DNA of 17,564 nucleotides. It comes from an uncultured Clostridia bacterium (GTDB lineage: Bacteria; Bacillota; Clostridia; Oscillospirales; Oscillospiraceae). The translations under genes and the position numbers were made by a program. The stretch spans positions 1 to 17,564 of the forward strand of contig CAMOLY010000006.1 of assembly GCA_946619065.1 (NCBI GenBank), written 5' to 3'. Shown one piece after another: positions 7,653-14,878 of the stretch. The notes below the pieces were generated by a model that searched no databases, was not told where the DNA came from, and worked only from the letters and a program-made list of their open reading frames with translations. Every line of letters starts with the position of its first letter. The first letter of the stretch is position 1.

Positions 7653-8075
7653 TCAGATCCGTTTGGCCTCCAGCGCATAGACGATCCTGCCGCTGCCCAG
7701 CCCCTCGATGGAGATCAGGTAGCTGACCCGAAGGGTTCCGCCGTTTACGGTCATGCGGTCGTCAATTTCGATGGTCCGGACGGTGACCAGAAGCGCGCCG
7801 TGTCCCATGTCGTAAAGAGACTGCCAGGTTTTTCCGACCATGAAGCGCAGCTCGCTGTTGAGCTTGCCGCTTCTGCGCAGAGTGACCGAATGCGGATGGA
7901 TTTCAAAGGTTGTGACCGTACCCACCAGCCCGGTCAGCTCGGTTTCCCGGTAGCGCAGATAGAGCACGCCTCTCTCGGCCGTAAGCTCGGCCTCGGTCGT
8001 CAGCTCCACCATATCCGGCTCCTGGTTCTCGTAGTGCTGAAAGCCCCTGACCGTCAGCAGGAACTCAGGCTTCAT
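7653..8075 (-). CDS. DUF1934 (YwiB-like) family protein
   Basis: This 140-residue soluble protein is rich in predicted beta strands. It carries the features of DUF1934/YwiB proteins: an N-terminal LTVRGFQ strand, the acidic VELTTEAELTA region, the central SVTLRRSGKLNSELRFMVGK segment, GALLVTVRT, and a C-terminal sheet with GGTLRVSYLISIEG. The fold is thought to be calycin-like, a small barrel that may bind a hydrophobic ligand. No catalytic motif is apparent and the family has no established role. Its ATG lies inside the end of ddl (11-base overlap), which implies shared transcription and coupled translation with the cell-wall ligase. Whether it works in envelope synthesis is inference from that position alone. 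Confidence 0.82.
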   Translation of the reverse strand: MKPEFLLTVRGFQHYENQEPDMVELTTEAELTAERGVLYLRYRETELTGLVGTVTTFEIHPHSVTLRRSGKLNSELRFMVGKTWQSLYDMGHGALLVTVRTIEIDDRMTVNGGTLRVSYLISIEGLGSGRIVYALEAKRI

Positions 8076-9141
8076 AGAAAGCCTCCATCGCCAGCGAAAT
8101 CAGCCGGTCGAGCAGCTTGCCGTAGGGAATGCCGCTGGCGGCAAAGAGCTTGGGATACATCGAAATGGAAGTAAAGCCCGGCATGGTGTTGATTTCGTTG
8201 AAGACGACCTCTTCCCCCTCGAAGGTGACGAAGAAGTCCACGCGGGCCAGTCCGCGGCAGCCCATGGCCTGATAGATCTTGACTGCGGTCTCGCGGATGC
8301 GGGCGGAGGCGTCCTCGGAGATGCGCGCCGGGATATAGAGGGTGGAAGTATCGGTGATATACTTCGTCTCGTAGTCATAGAACTCTGCGCCGGCGTCGAT
8401 CTCGCCGGGCACGGAGGCGATCGGCGTCTCGTTGCCCAGCACGGCAACCTCCACCTCATGTCCGCGGATGAACTCCTCCACCAGCACCTTCCGGTCGAAG
8501 CGGACGGCGTTCTCCAGGGCTGCCAGCAGCGCCTCCCGGTTTCTGGCCTTGCTCACGCCCACAGAGGAGCCGGTGCCGGCCGGCTTGACGAACACGGGAT
8601 AGGAGAACCGGCGTTCCACCCGGTCCAGCGCCTCCGCCGGATCGGTCTTCAGCTGCAGCCGGGTCACAAGCTCCCAGTCCGCCTGCCGGACGTTTGCGCG
8701 GTCGGCGGTCAGCTTGGTCAGACACTTGTCCATGCAGCCCGCCGAGGCGGCCACGCCGCAGCCCACGTAGGGGATGCCTGCCAGCTGGAACAGACCCTGA
8801 ACCGTGCCGTCCTCGCCGTTTTCGCCGTGGAGAACGGGGAAGATCACGTCGATTGCCCGGTGGGTGATCCGGTCTCCGTCAAAGATCAGCAGACCCTGGC
8901 CGCGGATCGGGGAGATGCAGGCCCTGCGGTTGCGCGCGCAGTGCAGCCACTCGTTGCCGGGCAGGCGGCTGTAGTCGGAATCTCCGTAGAGAATCCAGTT
9001 GCCCTCCTTCGTAATGCCGACGGGAAGGATTTCATATTTATCCGGATCCAGGTTGTTGAGCACGGACTCCGCCGAACGGAGGGAAACCTCATGCTCGGGA
9101 GACACACCGCCGAACAGAACGCAGACGTTTTGCTTGATCAT
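8065..9141 (-). CDS. ddl: D-alanine--D-alanine ligase
   Basis: This ATP-grasp enzyme joins two D-alanines for the peptidoglycan stem peptide in the cytoplasm. At 358 residues it has a normal length. Visible motifs are GGVSPEHEVS (residues 11-20, with Glu16 at the first D-Ala site), LHGENGEDGTVQG (104-116), the ATP-binding strand and loop VFVKPAGTGSSVGVSK (183-198), and PGEIDAGAEFYDYETKY (245-261). The magnesium ligands are Asp302, Glu316 and Asn318 in VDFF and FNEIN. The YDYETKY loop is the D-Ala-D-Ala type, so I see no sign of a D-lactate or D-serine resistance ligase. ATG 9141 has AGAGGT seven bases upstream and the promoter at 9189-9217 before it. It is the first gene of the ddl-DUF1934-csaB unit. 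Confidence 0.96.
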   Translation of the reverse strand: MIKQNVCVLFGGVSPEHEVSLRSAESVLNNLDPDKYEILPVGITKEGNWILYGDSDYSRLPGNEWLHCARNRRACISPIRGQGLLIFDGDRITHRAIDVIFPVLHGENGEDGTVQGLFQLAGIPYVGCGVAASAGCMDKCLTKLTADRANVRQADWELVTRLQLKTDPAEALDRVERRFSYPVFVKPAGTGSSVGVSKARNREALLAALENAVRFDRKVLVEEFIRGHEVEVAVLGNETPIASVPGEIDAGAEFYDYETKYITDTSTLYIPARISEDASARIRETAVKIYQAMGCRGLARVDFFVTFEGEEVVFNEINTMPGFTSISMYPKLFAASGIPYGKLLDRLISLAMEAFYEA

Positions 9142-9188
9142 GTCAAATACCTCTTTTCGAAAAGGTCCAATCTACAATTGTTCTCTAT

Positions 9189-9217
9189 ACTATATTCCAA
9201 AAACGTGCAAAATACAA
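9189..9217 (-). promoter_or_regulatory. Putative sigma-A promoter for ddl
   Basis: On the minus strand TTGTAT (9212-9217), 17 bases, then TATAGT (9189-9194). It lies 48 bases upstream of the ddl ATG. A short CCTTTTCGAAAAGG palindrome lies just upstream of the ribosome site. Confidence 0.6.
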
Positions 9218-9278
9218 GTACGATTTTCGCCGCGGTGAAAAAATAGCGGAAGAAAATGATGAAATACTGCATTCCCGA

Positions 9279-9307
9279 TTGACAAAAAGGGAAAAAATAA
9301 ATATAAT
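9279..9307 (+). promoter_or_regulatory. Consensus sigma-A promoter of the scaffold-like/GGGtGRT unit
   Basis: Perfect TTGACA (9279-9284) and perfect TATAAT (9302-9307) are separated by exactly 17 bases of A-rich sequence. It is the best promoter in the window and predicts strong, largely constitutive expression unless a repressor acts. Confidence 0.92.
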
Positions 9308-9321
9308 GTACGCCATAAAAA

Positions 9322-9336
9322 GCGGGGGTACCCCGC
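9322..9336 (+). other. GC-rich hairpin in the leader of the scaffold-like gene
   Basis: A six-base-pair stem (GCGGGG with CCCCGC) with a three-base loop begins close to the predicted transcription start near 9314. It may stabilise the 5' end of the mRNA. It also has palindromic character (GGGGTACCCC), so an operator is possible but unsupported. Confidence 0.5.
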
Positions 9337-9363
9337 CTTCTATGCAGAAAGGAATTTAACGAT

Positions 9364-10056
9364 ATGATCTACACACCGCAAGTGCAGGGTATGTGCTCGG
9401 TCAAAAAGGGCGCATATCACGGTCCTGCTCCCATCCCGGAAGAGGGGAAATGGGTCCAGGCAAGAGACATCAAAGATATTTCCGGCTTCACCCACGGCAT
9501 CGGCTGGTGCGCGCCGCAGCAGGGCGCCTGCAAGCTGACGCTCAACGTCAAAGAGGGCGTGATTGAGGAAGCTCTGGTCGAAGTCATCGGCTGCTCCGGC
9601 ATGACCCACTCCGCCGCGATGGCGTCCGAGATCCTCATCGGCAAGACGCTGATCGAGGCCCTCAACACGGACCTGGTCTGCGACGCGATCAACACCGCAA
9701 TGCGCGAGATCTTCCTGCAGATCATCTACGGCCGCACCCAGTCCGCGTTCTCCGACGGCGGTCTGGAGGTCGGCGCCTCCCTGGAGGACCTGGGCAAGGG
9801 CATGCGCTCCCAGGTCGGCACCATGTTCGGCACGAAGGCCAAGGGCCCCCGGTACCTCGAAATGGTCGAGGGCTATGTCACCCGTCAGGCGCTCAACGAG
9901 TTCGACGAGATCGTCGGCTATGAATATGTCAATCTCGGCAAGATGATGGACTATATCAAGGCAGGCATCCCGGCGAACGAGGCGCTGGAAAAGGCAAAGG
10001 GTCACTACGGCCGCTTCGAAACCGCGGCCAGATATATTGACCCCCGCAAGGAATGA
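9364..10056 (+). CDS. NifU/IscU-like iron-sulfur scaffold family protein (divergent)
   Basis: The protein has 230 residues, longer than the roughly 130 of IscU. Residues about 40-125 resemble the NifU N-terminal/IscU fold: GWCAPQQGACKLTLNV corresponds to the GAPxCGDxxKL region, and VIGCSGMTHSAAMASEILIGKTLIEAL to the GCGSAIASSSxxxExxxGKTxxEA region. Cys77 aligns with the second IscU ligand. At the first ligand position the aligned residue is Gln53, and at the essential Asp it is Ala55, although Cys49 and Cys56 are close by. The third canonical Cys has no clear match. The extra C-terminal 100 residues are not recognised. AAAGGA (9348-9353) precedes the ATG by ten bases. The GGGtGRT gene follows after 17 bases. 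A role in iron-sulfur metabolism is inferred from the family only. Confidence 0.8.
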   Translation: MIYTPQVQGMCSVKKGAYHGPAPIPEEGKWVQARDIKDISGFTHGIGWCAPQQGACKLTLNVKEGVIEEALVEVIGCSGMTHSAAMASEILIGKTLIEALNTDLVCDAINTAMREIFLQIIYGRTQSAFSDGGLEVGASLEDLGKGMRSQVGTMFGTKAKGPRYLEMVEGYVTRQALNEFDEIVGYEYVNLGKMMDYIKAGIPANEALEKAKGHYGRFETAARYIDPRKE

Positions 10057-10073
10057 GAAAGGAGGACGCGAGA

Positions 10074-11075
10074 ATGCCACTGTTTGAAAACTATGAGAGA
10101 CGGCTTCCCAAGATCAGCGCCCTGCTCTCCCGCTACGGTCTGGAGTCCGTGGAGCAGTGCCTTGAACTTTGCAAGGAGCACGGCTTCGACCCCTGCCAGA
10201 TTACCCATGACATCCAGCCCATCTGCTTTGACGACGCCTGTTGGGCCTACACTGTCGGCTCCGCCGTCGCGCTGAAGGCCGGCGTTGCGAACGCCGCAGA
10301 GGCTGCCCGCAAGATCGGCGAGGGCCTGGAGGCCTTCTGCATCGACGGCTCCGTCGCCGCCAACCGCAAGGTCGGTCTCGGCCACGGCAATCTCGGCGCG
10401 ATGCTGCTCAGCGAGGACACCAAGTGCTTCGCCTTCCTGGCCGGCCACGAGTCCTTTGCCGCCGCCGAAGGCGCCATCGGCATCGTCAAGAACGCGAACA
10501 AGGCGCGCAAAGAGCCCCTGCGGGTCATCCTGAACGGCCTCGGCAAGGACGCCGCCCAGATCATCTCCCGCATCAACGGCTTCACCTATGTCCAGACCCA
10601 GTATGACTACTACACCTCCGAGCTCCACGTGGTGCGCGAGATCCCCTACTCCGAGACCGAGCGCGCCTCCGTCCGCTGCTACGGCGCAGACGACGTCCGC
10701 GAGGGCGTGGCCATCATGTACCACGAGGGCGTGGACGTCTCGATCACCGGCAACTCCACGAACCCGACCCGCTTCCAGCACCCGGTCGCCGGCATCTACA
10801 AGAAGGAATGCCTGGAGCGGGGCAAGAAGTTCTTCTCCGTCGCCTCCGGCGGCGGCACCGGCAGAACCCTGCATCCGGACAACATGGGCGCAGGTCCCGC
10901 CTCCTACGGCCTGACCGATACCATGGGCCGCATGCACGCCGACGCCCAGTTCGCGGGCTCCTCCTCTGTCCCGGCGCACGTCGAGATGATGGGCTTCCTG
11001 GGCATGGGCAACAACCCGATGGTCGGCGCCACCGTCGCCAACGCGGTTGCCGTTTCCGTCGCGCTCAATCGGTAG
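10074..11075 (+). CDS. GGGtGRT family protein of unknown function
   Basis: The 333-residue protein contains the family-naming motif SGGGTGRT (residues 258-265), followed by HPDNMGAGPASYGLTDTMGRM and a Gly-rich C-terminus. The N-terminal 60 residues hold five cysteines (29, 33, 41, 51, 56), an arrangement that could bind a metal or cluster. There is no signal peptide or clear membrane span, so it is probably cytoplasmic. The frame is open from 10053, but the ATG at 10074 is the likely start: AAAGGAGG (10058-10065) lies eight bases before it. It follows the scaffold-like gene by 17 bases and shares its promoter. Recurrent pairing with a NifU-like protein is my recollection of other clostridial annotations, not something shown here. 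The activity is not known to me. Confidence 0.88.
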   Translation: MPLFENYERRLPKISALLSRYGLESVEQCLELCKEHGFDPCQITHDIQPICFDDACWAYTVGSAVALKAGVANAAEAARKIGEGLEAFCIDGSVAANRKVGLGHGNLGAMLLSEDTKCFAFLAGHESFAAAEGAIGIVKNANKARKEPLRVILNGLGKDAAQIISRINGFTYVQTQYDYYTSELHVVREIPYSETERASVRCYGADDVREGVAIMYHEGVDVSITGNSTNPTRFQHPVAGIYKKECLERGKKFFSVASGGGTGRTLHPDNMGAGPASYGLTDTMGRMHADAQFAGSSSVPAHVEMMGFLGMGNNPMVGATVANAVAVSVALNR

Positions 11076-11083
11076 AACCCATA

Positions 11084-11127
11084 CGCAAACCGGCCCCCCG
11101 GCAGAACTGCCGGGGGGCCGGTTTGCG
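11084..11127 (+). terminator. 20-bp perfect hairpin after the GGGtGRT gene
   Basis: 11084-11103 pairs perfectly with 11108-11127 around a GAAC loop; the core is CCGGCCCCCCGGC. It starts nine bases after the stop codon. No T-run follows on the plus strand, so it may work as a 3'-end stabiliser or with Rho. Confidence 0.75.
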
Positions 11128-11144
11128 CGTCAAAAGGGTTGAAA

Positions 11145-11169
11145 GTTGAAAAACACTTTTCTTTTCAAC
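11145..11169. terminator. A/T-rich hairpin between convergent genes
   Basis: GTTGAAAA (11145-11152) pairs with TTTTCAAC (11162-11169), 16 bases beyond the pyrophosphatase stop. Read on the minus strand it follows that gene. It is weak by itself and may act with the neighbouring GC-rich hairpin. Confidence 0.4.
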
Positions 11170-11185
11170 GATCAGCTCGCTGCCA

Positions 11186-12802
11186 TCAGCCCCACAGGGC
11201 CGAGAGCATCGGGATGATCTGCTTCTTCCGGCTCATCACGCCGGGCAGGAAGAAGGTGTTGTTTTTCGGCTCGACCCCGAAGGCCTGGGCCAGATCGTCC
11301 GCGCTGCCGAGGAAGATGATCTGCGTCCCCTCCAGCAGCACGTCGGTGAGCATGATGAGCATGATGTCATAGCCCTTCTCTTGGGTCTCCTTCTGCATTT
11401 CGGCCAGGAACTCGTCTCTGCGGTCCAGCATCGAGACCGAGTCCACGCAGGTGATCTGGCTCACGCCCAGATAGTGGCCCGCAATGTGGAACTCCTTGAA
11501 ATCGGCCTTCATCAGATCCCGGACGCTCTTGCCTTCGCCCAGGAAGGCCGAGAAGATGAATCTGCCCAGCTCCTCGATCGAGACCCCTCCGATCCGCGCC
11601 AGACGCTCCGCCATGGCCCGGTCGCGCTGGGTCGCCGTCGGAGACTTGAAGCTCACCGTGTCGGAAAGGATCGCCGCGCACATCAGCCCGGCCATTTTCC
11701 GCGAGGGCATCAAACCCTTTTCCTGATACATTTCGGCCACAATCGTCGTCGTACTGCCGACGATTTCGTTCCGGAAGAAGATTGGGTTTGTCGACTGAAT
11801 GTCCGCGAGCCTGTGGTGGTCCACGATGCCCAGGATCTCCGCCTGCTCCAGTCCGGGGACGGACTGGGCCAGCTCGTTGTGATCGACCAGAACCACGCGC
11901 TTGCGGCGCGGCTTGATCAAATGATAGCGCGAGAGCGTTCCGACCAGCCGCTCGTTTTCGTCCAGGATCGGGTAGCAGCGGTAGCGGCTCTTGGAGACGA
12001 CCTCGCGGACGTCGTCCAGATAGTCGTCCAGATGGAAGCATTCGAGCTTTTCATGTCTGCAGATGCGGTCGATGGGAATTGCCTGAAAGATCTGCCGGGC
12101 AACGCGATAGGCGTCGATGGGCGTGGAGATGATGCAGGTTTTCGTGGGCAGCGCCCGCAGCTCCGCGCTGAGCTCCGCCTCGCAGAGAATCAGGCAGTGG
12201 ATGTTGGTTTCCAGCGCCCAGCGGATGACCTCCGGCTGATCCCCGCAGATCGCGATGTAGTTTTCGCTGCCGAACAGCCGCTGATCCGCCCCCTTGGGCA
12301 GGGCCAGCACGATCTCTCCGGAGACCGCGTCCACCCCTGCGCCGGGATCGTTGAGCACCTTGCCCTCGATTGCGGCCAGAAGGTTGAACAGGGGCACGTC
12401 GCGGATCACCGGGTCGCTCACTGTCCGCATGTCGTAGGACGCAATGTCGCCGGAGGAGAGCATGCCGTAGAGAGTCCCGTCCTCGTTGGTGACGGGGATC
12501 GCGGCGATTGAGGCGCTGTGTTCCAGAATGGACCAGGCGCGGCTGACGGTCACGCCGCCGCCGAGGGCGGGAGGCGTGTCATAATCCAGATCGCGCACCT
12601 GCGTGCGGACGTTCTGGATCAGATTCGGGGCGTCAAACGCAAAGCGGTCCAGGATCCGTTTTGTCTCGTCGTTCAGATTTCCCAGCCTGCAGGCGGTGTA
12701 TTCCCGGTCGCCCAGGGCGTTGCGCAGCGCAGTATAGGCCATTGCGGAGACGATGGAGTCGGTATCCGGATTCCTGTGGCCGGTCACATAGATCTGTTCC
12801 AT
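11186..12802 (-). CDS. CBS-DRTGG regulated manganese-dependent inorganic pyrophosphatase (family II)
   Basis: The enzyme hydrolyses pyrophosphate to phosphate in the cytoplasm. The DHH catalytic part is split by a regulatory insert. N-terminal GHRNPDTDS (residues 8-16) supplies His9, Asp13 and Asp15. A first CBS segment lies near 75-125, a DRTGG-like domain at about 135-245 and a second CBS segment at about 250-298. The catalytic domain then resumes with VDHNE (306-310) and VDHHRLAD (327-334), AAILSDTVSF (376-385), and the C-terminal DHHA2 domain with the substrate motif SRKKQ (524-528). All expected metal and substrate residues are present. In characterised relatives the CBS pair binds adenine nucleotides to inhibit or activate. 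At 538 residues it has the usual length of the CBS-DRTGG form. ATG 12802 has GGAGG close upstream. Confidence 0.95.
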   Translation of the reverse strand: MEQIYVTGHRNPDTDSIVSAMAYTALRNALGDREYTACRLGNLNDETKRILDRFAFDAPNLIQNVRTQVRDLDYDTPPALGGGVTVSRAWSILEHSASIAAIPVTNEDGTLYGMLSSGDIASYDMRTVSDPVIRDVPLFNLLAAIEGKVLNDPGAGVDAVSGEIVLALPKGADQRLFGSENYIAICGDQPEVIRWALETNIHCLILCEAELSAELRALPTKTCIISTPIDAYRVARQIFQAIPIDRICRHEKLECFHLDDYLDDVREVVSKSRYRCYPILDENERLVGTLSRYHLIKPRRKRVVLVDHNELAQSVPGLEQAEILGIVDHHRLADIQSTNPIFFRNEIVGSTTTIVAEMYQEKGLMPSRKMAGLMCAAILSDTVSFKSPTATQRDRAMAERLARIGGVSIEELGRFIFSAFLGEGKSVRDLMKADFKEFHIAGHYLGVSQITCVDSVSMLDRRDEFLAEMQKETQEKGYDIMLIMLTDVLLEGTQIIFLGSADDLAQAFGVEPKNNTFFLPGVMSRKKQIIPMLSALWG

Positions 12803-12846
12803 ATTCAGACCTCCTCTGTATCGGCGTCAGCCGTGTATCTGCCTTC

Positions 12847-12875
12847 ATTATGCCTTGAAAAGCCGGGTTTGTCAA
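12847..12875 (-). promoter_or_regulatory. Promoter of the pyrophosphatase gene, overlapping the spoIIID stop
   Basis: On the minus strand perfect TTGACA (12870-12875), 17 bases, then CATAAT (12847-12852). The -35 hexamer contains the spoIIID stop codon (12872-12874). This gives the housekeeping enzyme its own sigma-A transcription, independent of sporulation. Confidence 0.8.
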
Positions 12876-13153
12876 TCAGGAATGTCCGTTTGCGCGGGTC
12901 TGCCGCGCCGATCGGAGAACTTCCGCCTGGTGGCCTCGCCGCCCCGCAGATGGCGCTCTGCCTTGTTCCGCTCCAGCACCTGGCGCACCTGCGGAAAAAG
13001 GCCGCTGCCGCATTCCTCCAGCCGTTCGGTGAGATCCTTGAAGACGGTGGATTTTGAGACGCCGAAGCGGGCTGCCGCGCCGCGGACGGTATCTCCGGTC
13101 TCGATCAGGTATAAGGCGATTTCCTGCGCACGCCGGTAGATGGTATCTGTCAT
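12872..13153 (-). CDS. spoIIID: Sporulation transcriptional regulator SpoIIID
   Basis: This small DNA-binding protein acts in the mother cell after sigma-E, turning genes on and off before sigma-K. The 93 residues contain the diagnostic SpoIIID core: a helix-turn-helix at about 22-43 with FGVSKSTVFKDLTERL (30-45), followed by RHLRGGEATRRKF (67-79), the conserved second DNA-contacting region. Key features, the SKSTVxKDLTERL helix and HLRGGEAT, are intact. The frame extends to 13168, but ATG 13153 is chosen because GGGAGG (13161-13166) lies seven bases before it and the family N-terminus begins there. It is divergent from the M50 protease gene. I could not identify a sigma-E promoter with confidence. 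Confidence 0.96.
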   Translation of the reverse strand: MTDTIYRRAQEIALYLIETGDTVRGAAARFGVSKSTVFKDLTERLEECGSGLFPQVRQVLERNKAERHLRGGEATRRKFSDRRGRPAQTDIPD

Positions 13154-13247
13154 ATCCGCACCTCCCAAGCCGTATGTCGAAACAGTTTATGTGAGAAAAC
13201 CGGCGGATAGAAGCGGGAAAGTTTCCAAAGCGTTCACAAACGCCCAC

Positions 13248-13276
13248 TTGCGAAATCGGCCTGTGTATGATATAGT
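13248..13276 (+). promoter_or_regulatory. Putative sigma-A promoter of the protease-scpAB-ytfIJ-dac unit
   Basis: TTGCGA (13248-13253), 17 bases, TATAGT (13271-13276), 45 bases before the ATG at 13322. I see no equally good promoter before the downstream genes, whose gaps are at most 49 bases, so it could drive all six. Confidence 0.65.
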
Positions 13277-13321
13277 ATAAATGTATCAGTATCCCTATCC
13301 CGATGATCTGGAGTTTTTGCA

Positions 13322-14059
13322 ATGAACGCCTTGAACCAATGGCTGAGCGGTATCAATCTGAATAAGCTCATTGAATGGTTGATCTATGCCGTGGCCGCCC
13401 TGCTGGCAATCTCGGTGCACGAGAGCAGCCACGCCCTCGCCGCCCACTGGCTGGGGGACGACACCGGCAAACGCATGGGCAGGATCAGCCTCAACCCGCT
13501 GCATCATCTCGACCCGCTGGGCTTTGTGATGATGGTGATCGTGCATTTCGGCTGGGCCAGGCCCGTGATGGTCGATTCCCGCCGCTTCCGCAATCCGAAG
13601 GCCGGCATGGCGCTGACCGCCGCAGCCGGTCCGATTTCGAATGTTCTGCTGGCGCTGGTTTTTGCCTTTGCCTTTTTCCTGAGCTATCAGCTCTGCCCGC
13701 AGTCGGTCCAGCTGTCCTGGTATTTTTATGCGGTAGACGGAATCACCGTCGGTTCCCCCGGCGTGATGTTCTATGTGCTCCGGTTCTTTCTGGCCTGTTT
13801 TGCGCTCAACGCCGGACTTGCCGTTTTCAACCTGATCCCGATCCCTCCGCTGGACGGCTCAAAGGTCCTGGCGATCCTCCTGCCGGAGCGGGCCTATGTG
13901 GATCTGATGCGCTATGAGCGCTACGGCGTGCTCGTTCTGATGCTTCTTCTGATTACCAACGTGCTGGACAAGCCCCTGGGCATTCTGGTCAACGGCCTGA
14001 TGGACGGCGTTGCGGCGATTGCACAGCCGCTGGCGGAAGCTGTGGCCGGACTGTTTTAA
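13322..14059 (+). CDS. Site-2 protease family (M50) membrane metalloprotease
   Basis: This is a 245-residue polytopic protein. The zinc site is HESSH (residues 33-37), within the hydrophobic helix AALLAISVHESSHALAAHWLG. The third ligand region is FNLIPIPPLDGSKVL (169-183), with Asp178. Both belong to the compact bacterial M50B (YwhC-like) group, which lacks a PDZ domain. Other spans are near 64-78, 97-124, 146-170 and 201-214. Enzymes of this class cut membrane-embedded substrates. SpoIVFB, which activates pro-sigma-K, is a distant relative with a different architecture, so despite the neighbouring spoIIID I would not call it SpoIVFB. TGGAG lies eight bases before the ATG. Twenty-one bases separate it from scpA. 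Confidence 0.92.
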   Translation: MNALNQWLSGINLNKLIEWLIYAVAALLAISVHESSHALAAHWLGDDTGKRMGRISLNPLHHLDPLGFVMMVIVHFGWARPVMVDSRRFRNPKAGMALTAAAGPISNVLLALVFAFAFFLSYQLCPQSVQLSWYFYAVDGITVGSPGVMFYVLRFFLACFALNAGLAVFNLIPIPPLDGSKVLAILLPERAYVDLMRYERYGVLVLMLLLITNVLDKPLGILVNGLMDGVAAIAQPLAEAVAGLF

Positions 14060-14080
14060 TCTTGAAGTTCGGGAGAAACT

Positions 14081-14878
14081 ATGGAAGAACCCAAATATCA
14101 TCTCAGCGGCGTGCTGCACGCCGGCCGGGAGGCGTCGGAGGATTTCGACGGCCCGCTGGACGTGATCCTGCTCCTGCTGAGCAAGAATAAAATTGCGATT
14201 CAGGACGTCTCCATCACCTCGATCCTGGACCAGTATCTGGCCTGGCTGGACGAGCGGAAGCGGATGGATCTGGAGATTACAAGCGAATTCATCGACATGG
14301 CGTCCCACCTGATGCTGATTAAAACGAAGATGCTTCTCTCCGCCGCCGAGCAGGAGGAGGCCATGTCCGAGATGGAGAAGCTGATCCGCTCCCTGCAGGA
14401 GCGGCAGCGGGAGGAGGCCGTCGCCGAGGTTCGGAAGGCCGCGTCCTTCCTCGAGGGCCGCAACGACCTGGGCCGCGGCGCCTTTGCGAAGGGCCAGGAG
14501 CCCCTGCCCAAGCCGGAGGGCTATCAGTACCGCCACAGCCGGGAGGACCTGCTCTCCGCTCTGGCCGCGATTGCGGACCGCAGCAGCAAGCGTCTGCCGC
14601 CGCCCGCGTCCAGCTTCGAGGGCATTGTCAGCCGGGATCCCTATCCCGTATCCAAAAAAAGCACGGAGCTGCTGCGCAAGCTGCTTTTGCGGGGCATCAG
14701 CAAGCTCCGCAGGCTCTTCACAGGCTGCGCGAGCCGGTCGGAGATCGTCGCCACCTTCCTTGCCGTGCTGGAGCTCTGCAAAACCAACGATGTTGAACTG
14801 ACCGAAGAGCGGGGAGAGCCCGCCGTGAAGCTGATCCGGGTCCCGGAGAAGAGAAAGGAAGCGTCCCATGGAGCCTGA
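14081..14878 (+). CDS. scpA: Segregation and condensation protein A (ScpA, kleisin)
   Basis: ScpA is the kleisin that bridges the heads of the SMC dimer and recruits ScpB, helping to compact and segregate the chromosome. The N-terminal SMC-binding domain is recognisable in EDFDGPLDVILLLLSKNKI (residues 20-38) and VSITSILDQYLAWL, followed by the conserved helix LEITSEFIDMASHLMLIKTKMLL. A charged linker (about 88-130) precedes a C-terminal winged helix that includes SKLRRLFTGCASRSEIVATFLAVLELCK. At 265 residues it is near the normal length. GGGAG lies a few bases before the ATG. Its end overlaps the scpB start by 11 bases, the usual arrangement for this pair. Confidence 0.95.
   Translation: MEEPKYHLSGVLHAGREASEDFDGPLDVILLLLSKNKIAIQDVSITSILDQYLAWLDERKRMDLEITSEFIDMASHLMLIKTKMLLSAAEQEEAMSEMEKLIRSLQERQREEAVAEVRKAASFLEGRNDLGRGAFAKGQEPLPKPEGYQYRHSREDLLSALAAIADRSSKRLPPPASSFEGIVSRDPYPVSKKSTELLRKLLLRGISKLRRLFTGCASRSEIVATFLAVLELCKTNDVELTEERGEPAVKLIRVPEKRKEASHGA

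Noticed and set aside
5262..8174. A 970-codon open frame on the plus strand
   Set aside because: It lies opposite three well-supported minus-strand genes. Its translation has no recognisable domain and is rich in Arg, Gly, Gln and His, as expected from the complement of GC-biased codons.
8065..9141. A vancomycin-resistance ligase (D-Ala-D-Lac or D-Ala-D-Ser)
   Set aside because: The active-site loop reads YDYETKY, as in ordinary Ddl, and no vanH, vanX or vanT type gene is adjacent.
13154..13247. A sigma-E promoter for spoIIID
   Set aside because: A CATACG near 13170 resembles a sigma-E -10, but no matching -35 lies at the right distance. I could not support it.
13322..14059. SpoIVFB, because of the neighbouring spoIIID
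   Set aside because: The architecture (no CBS domain, compact YwhC-like layout with HESSH and PPLDGS) fits the general M50B group; no SpoIVFA neighbour is present.
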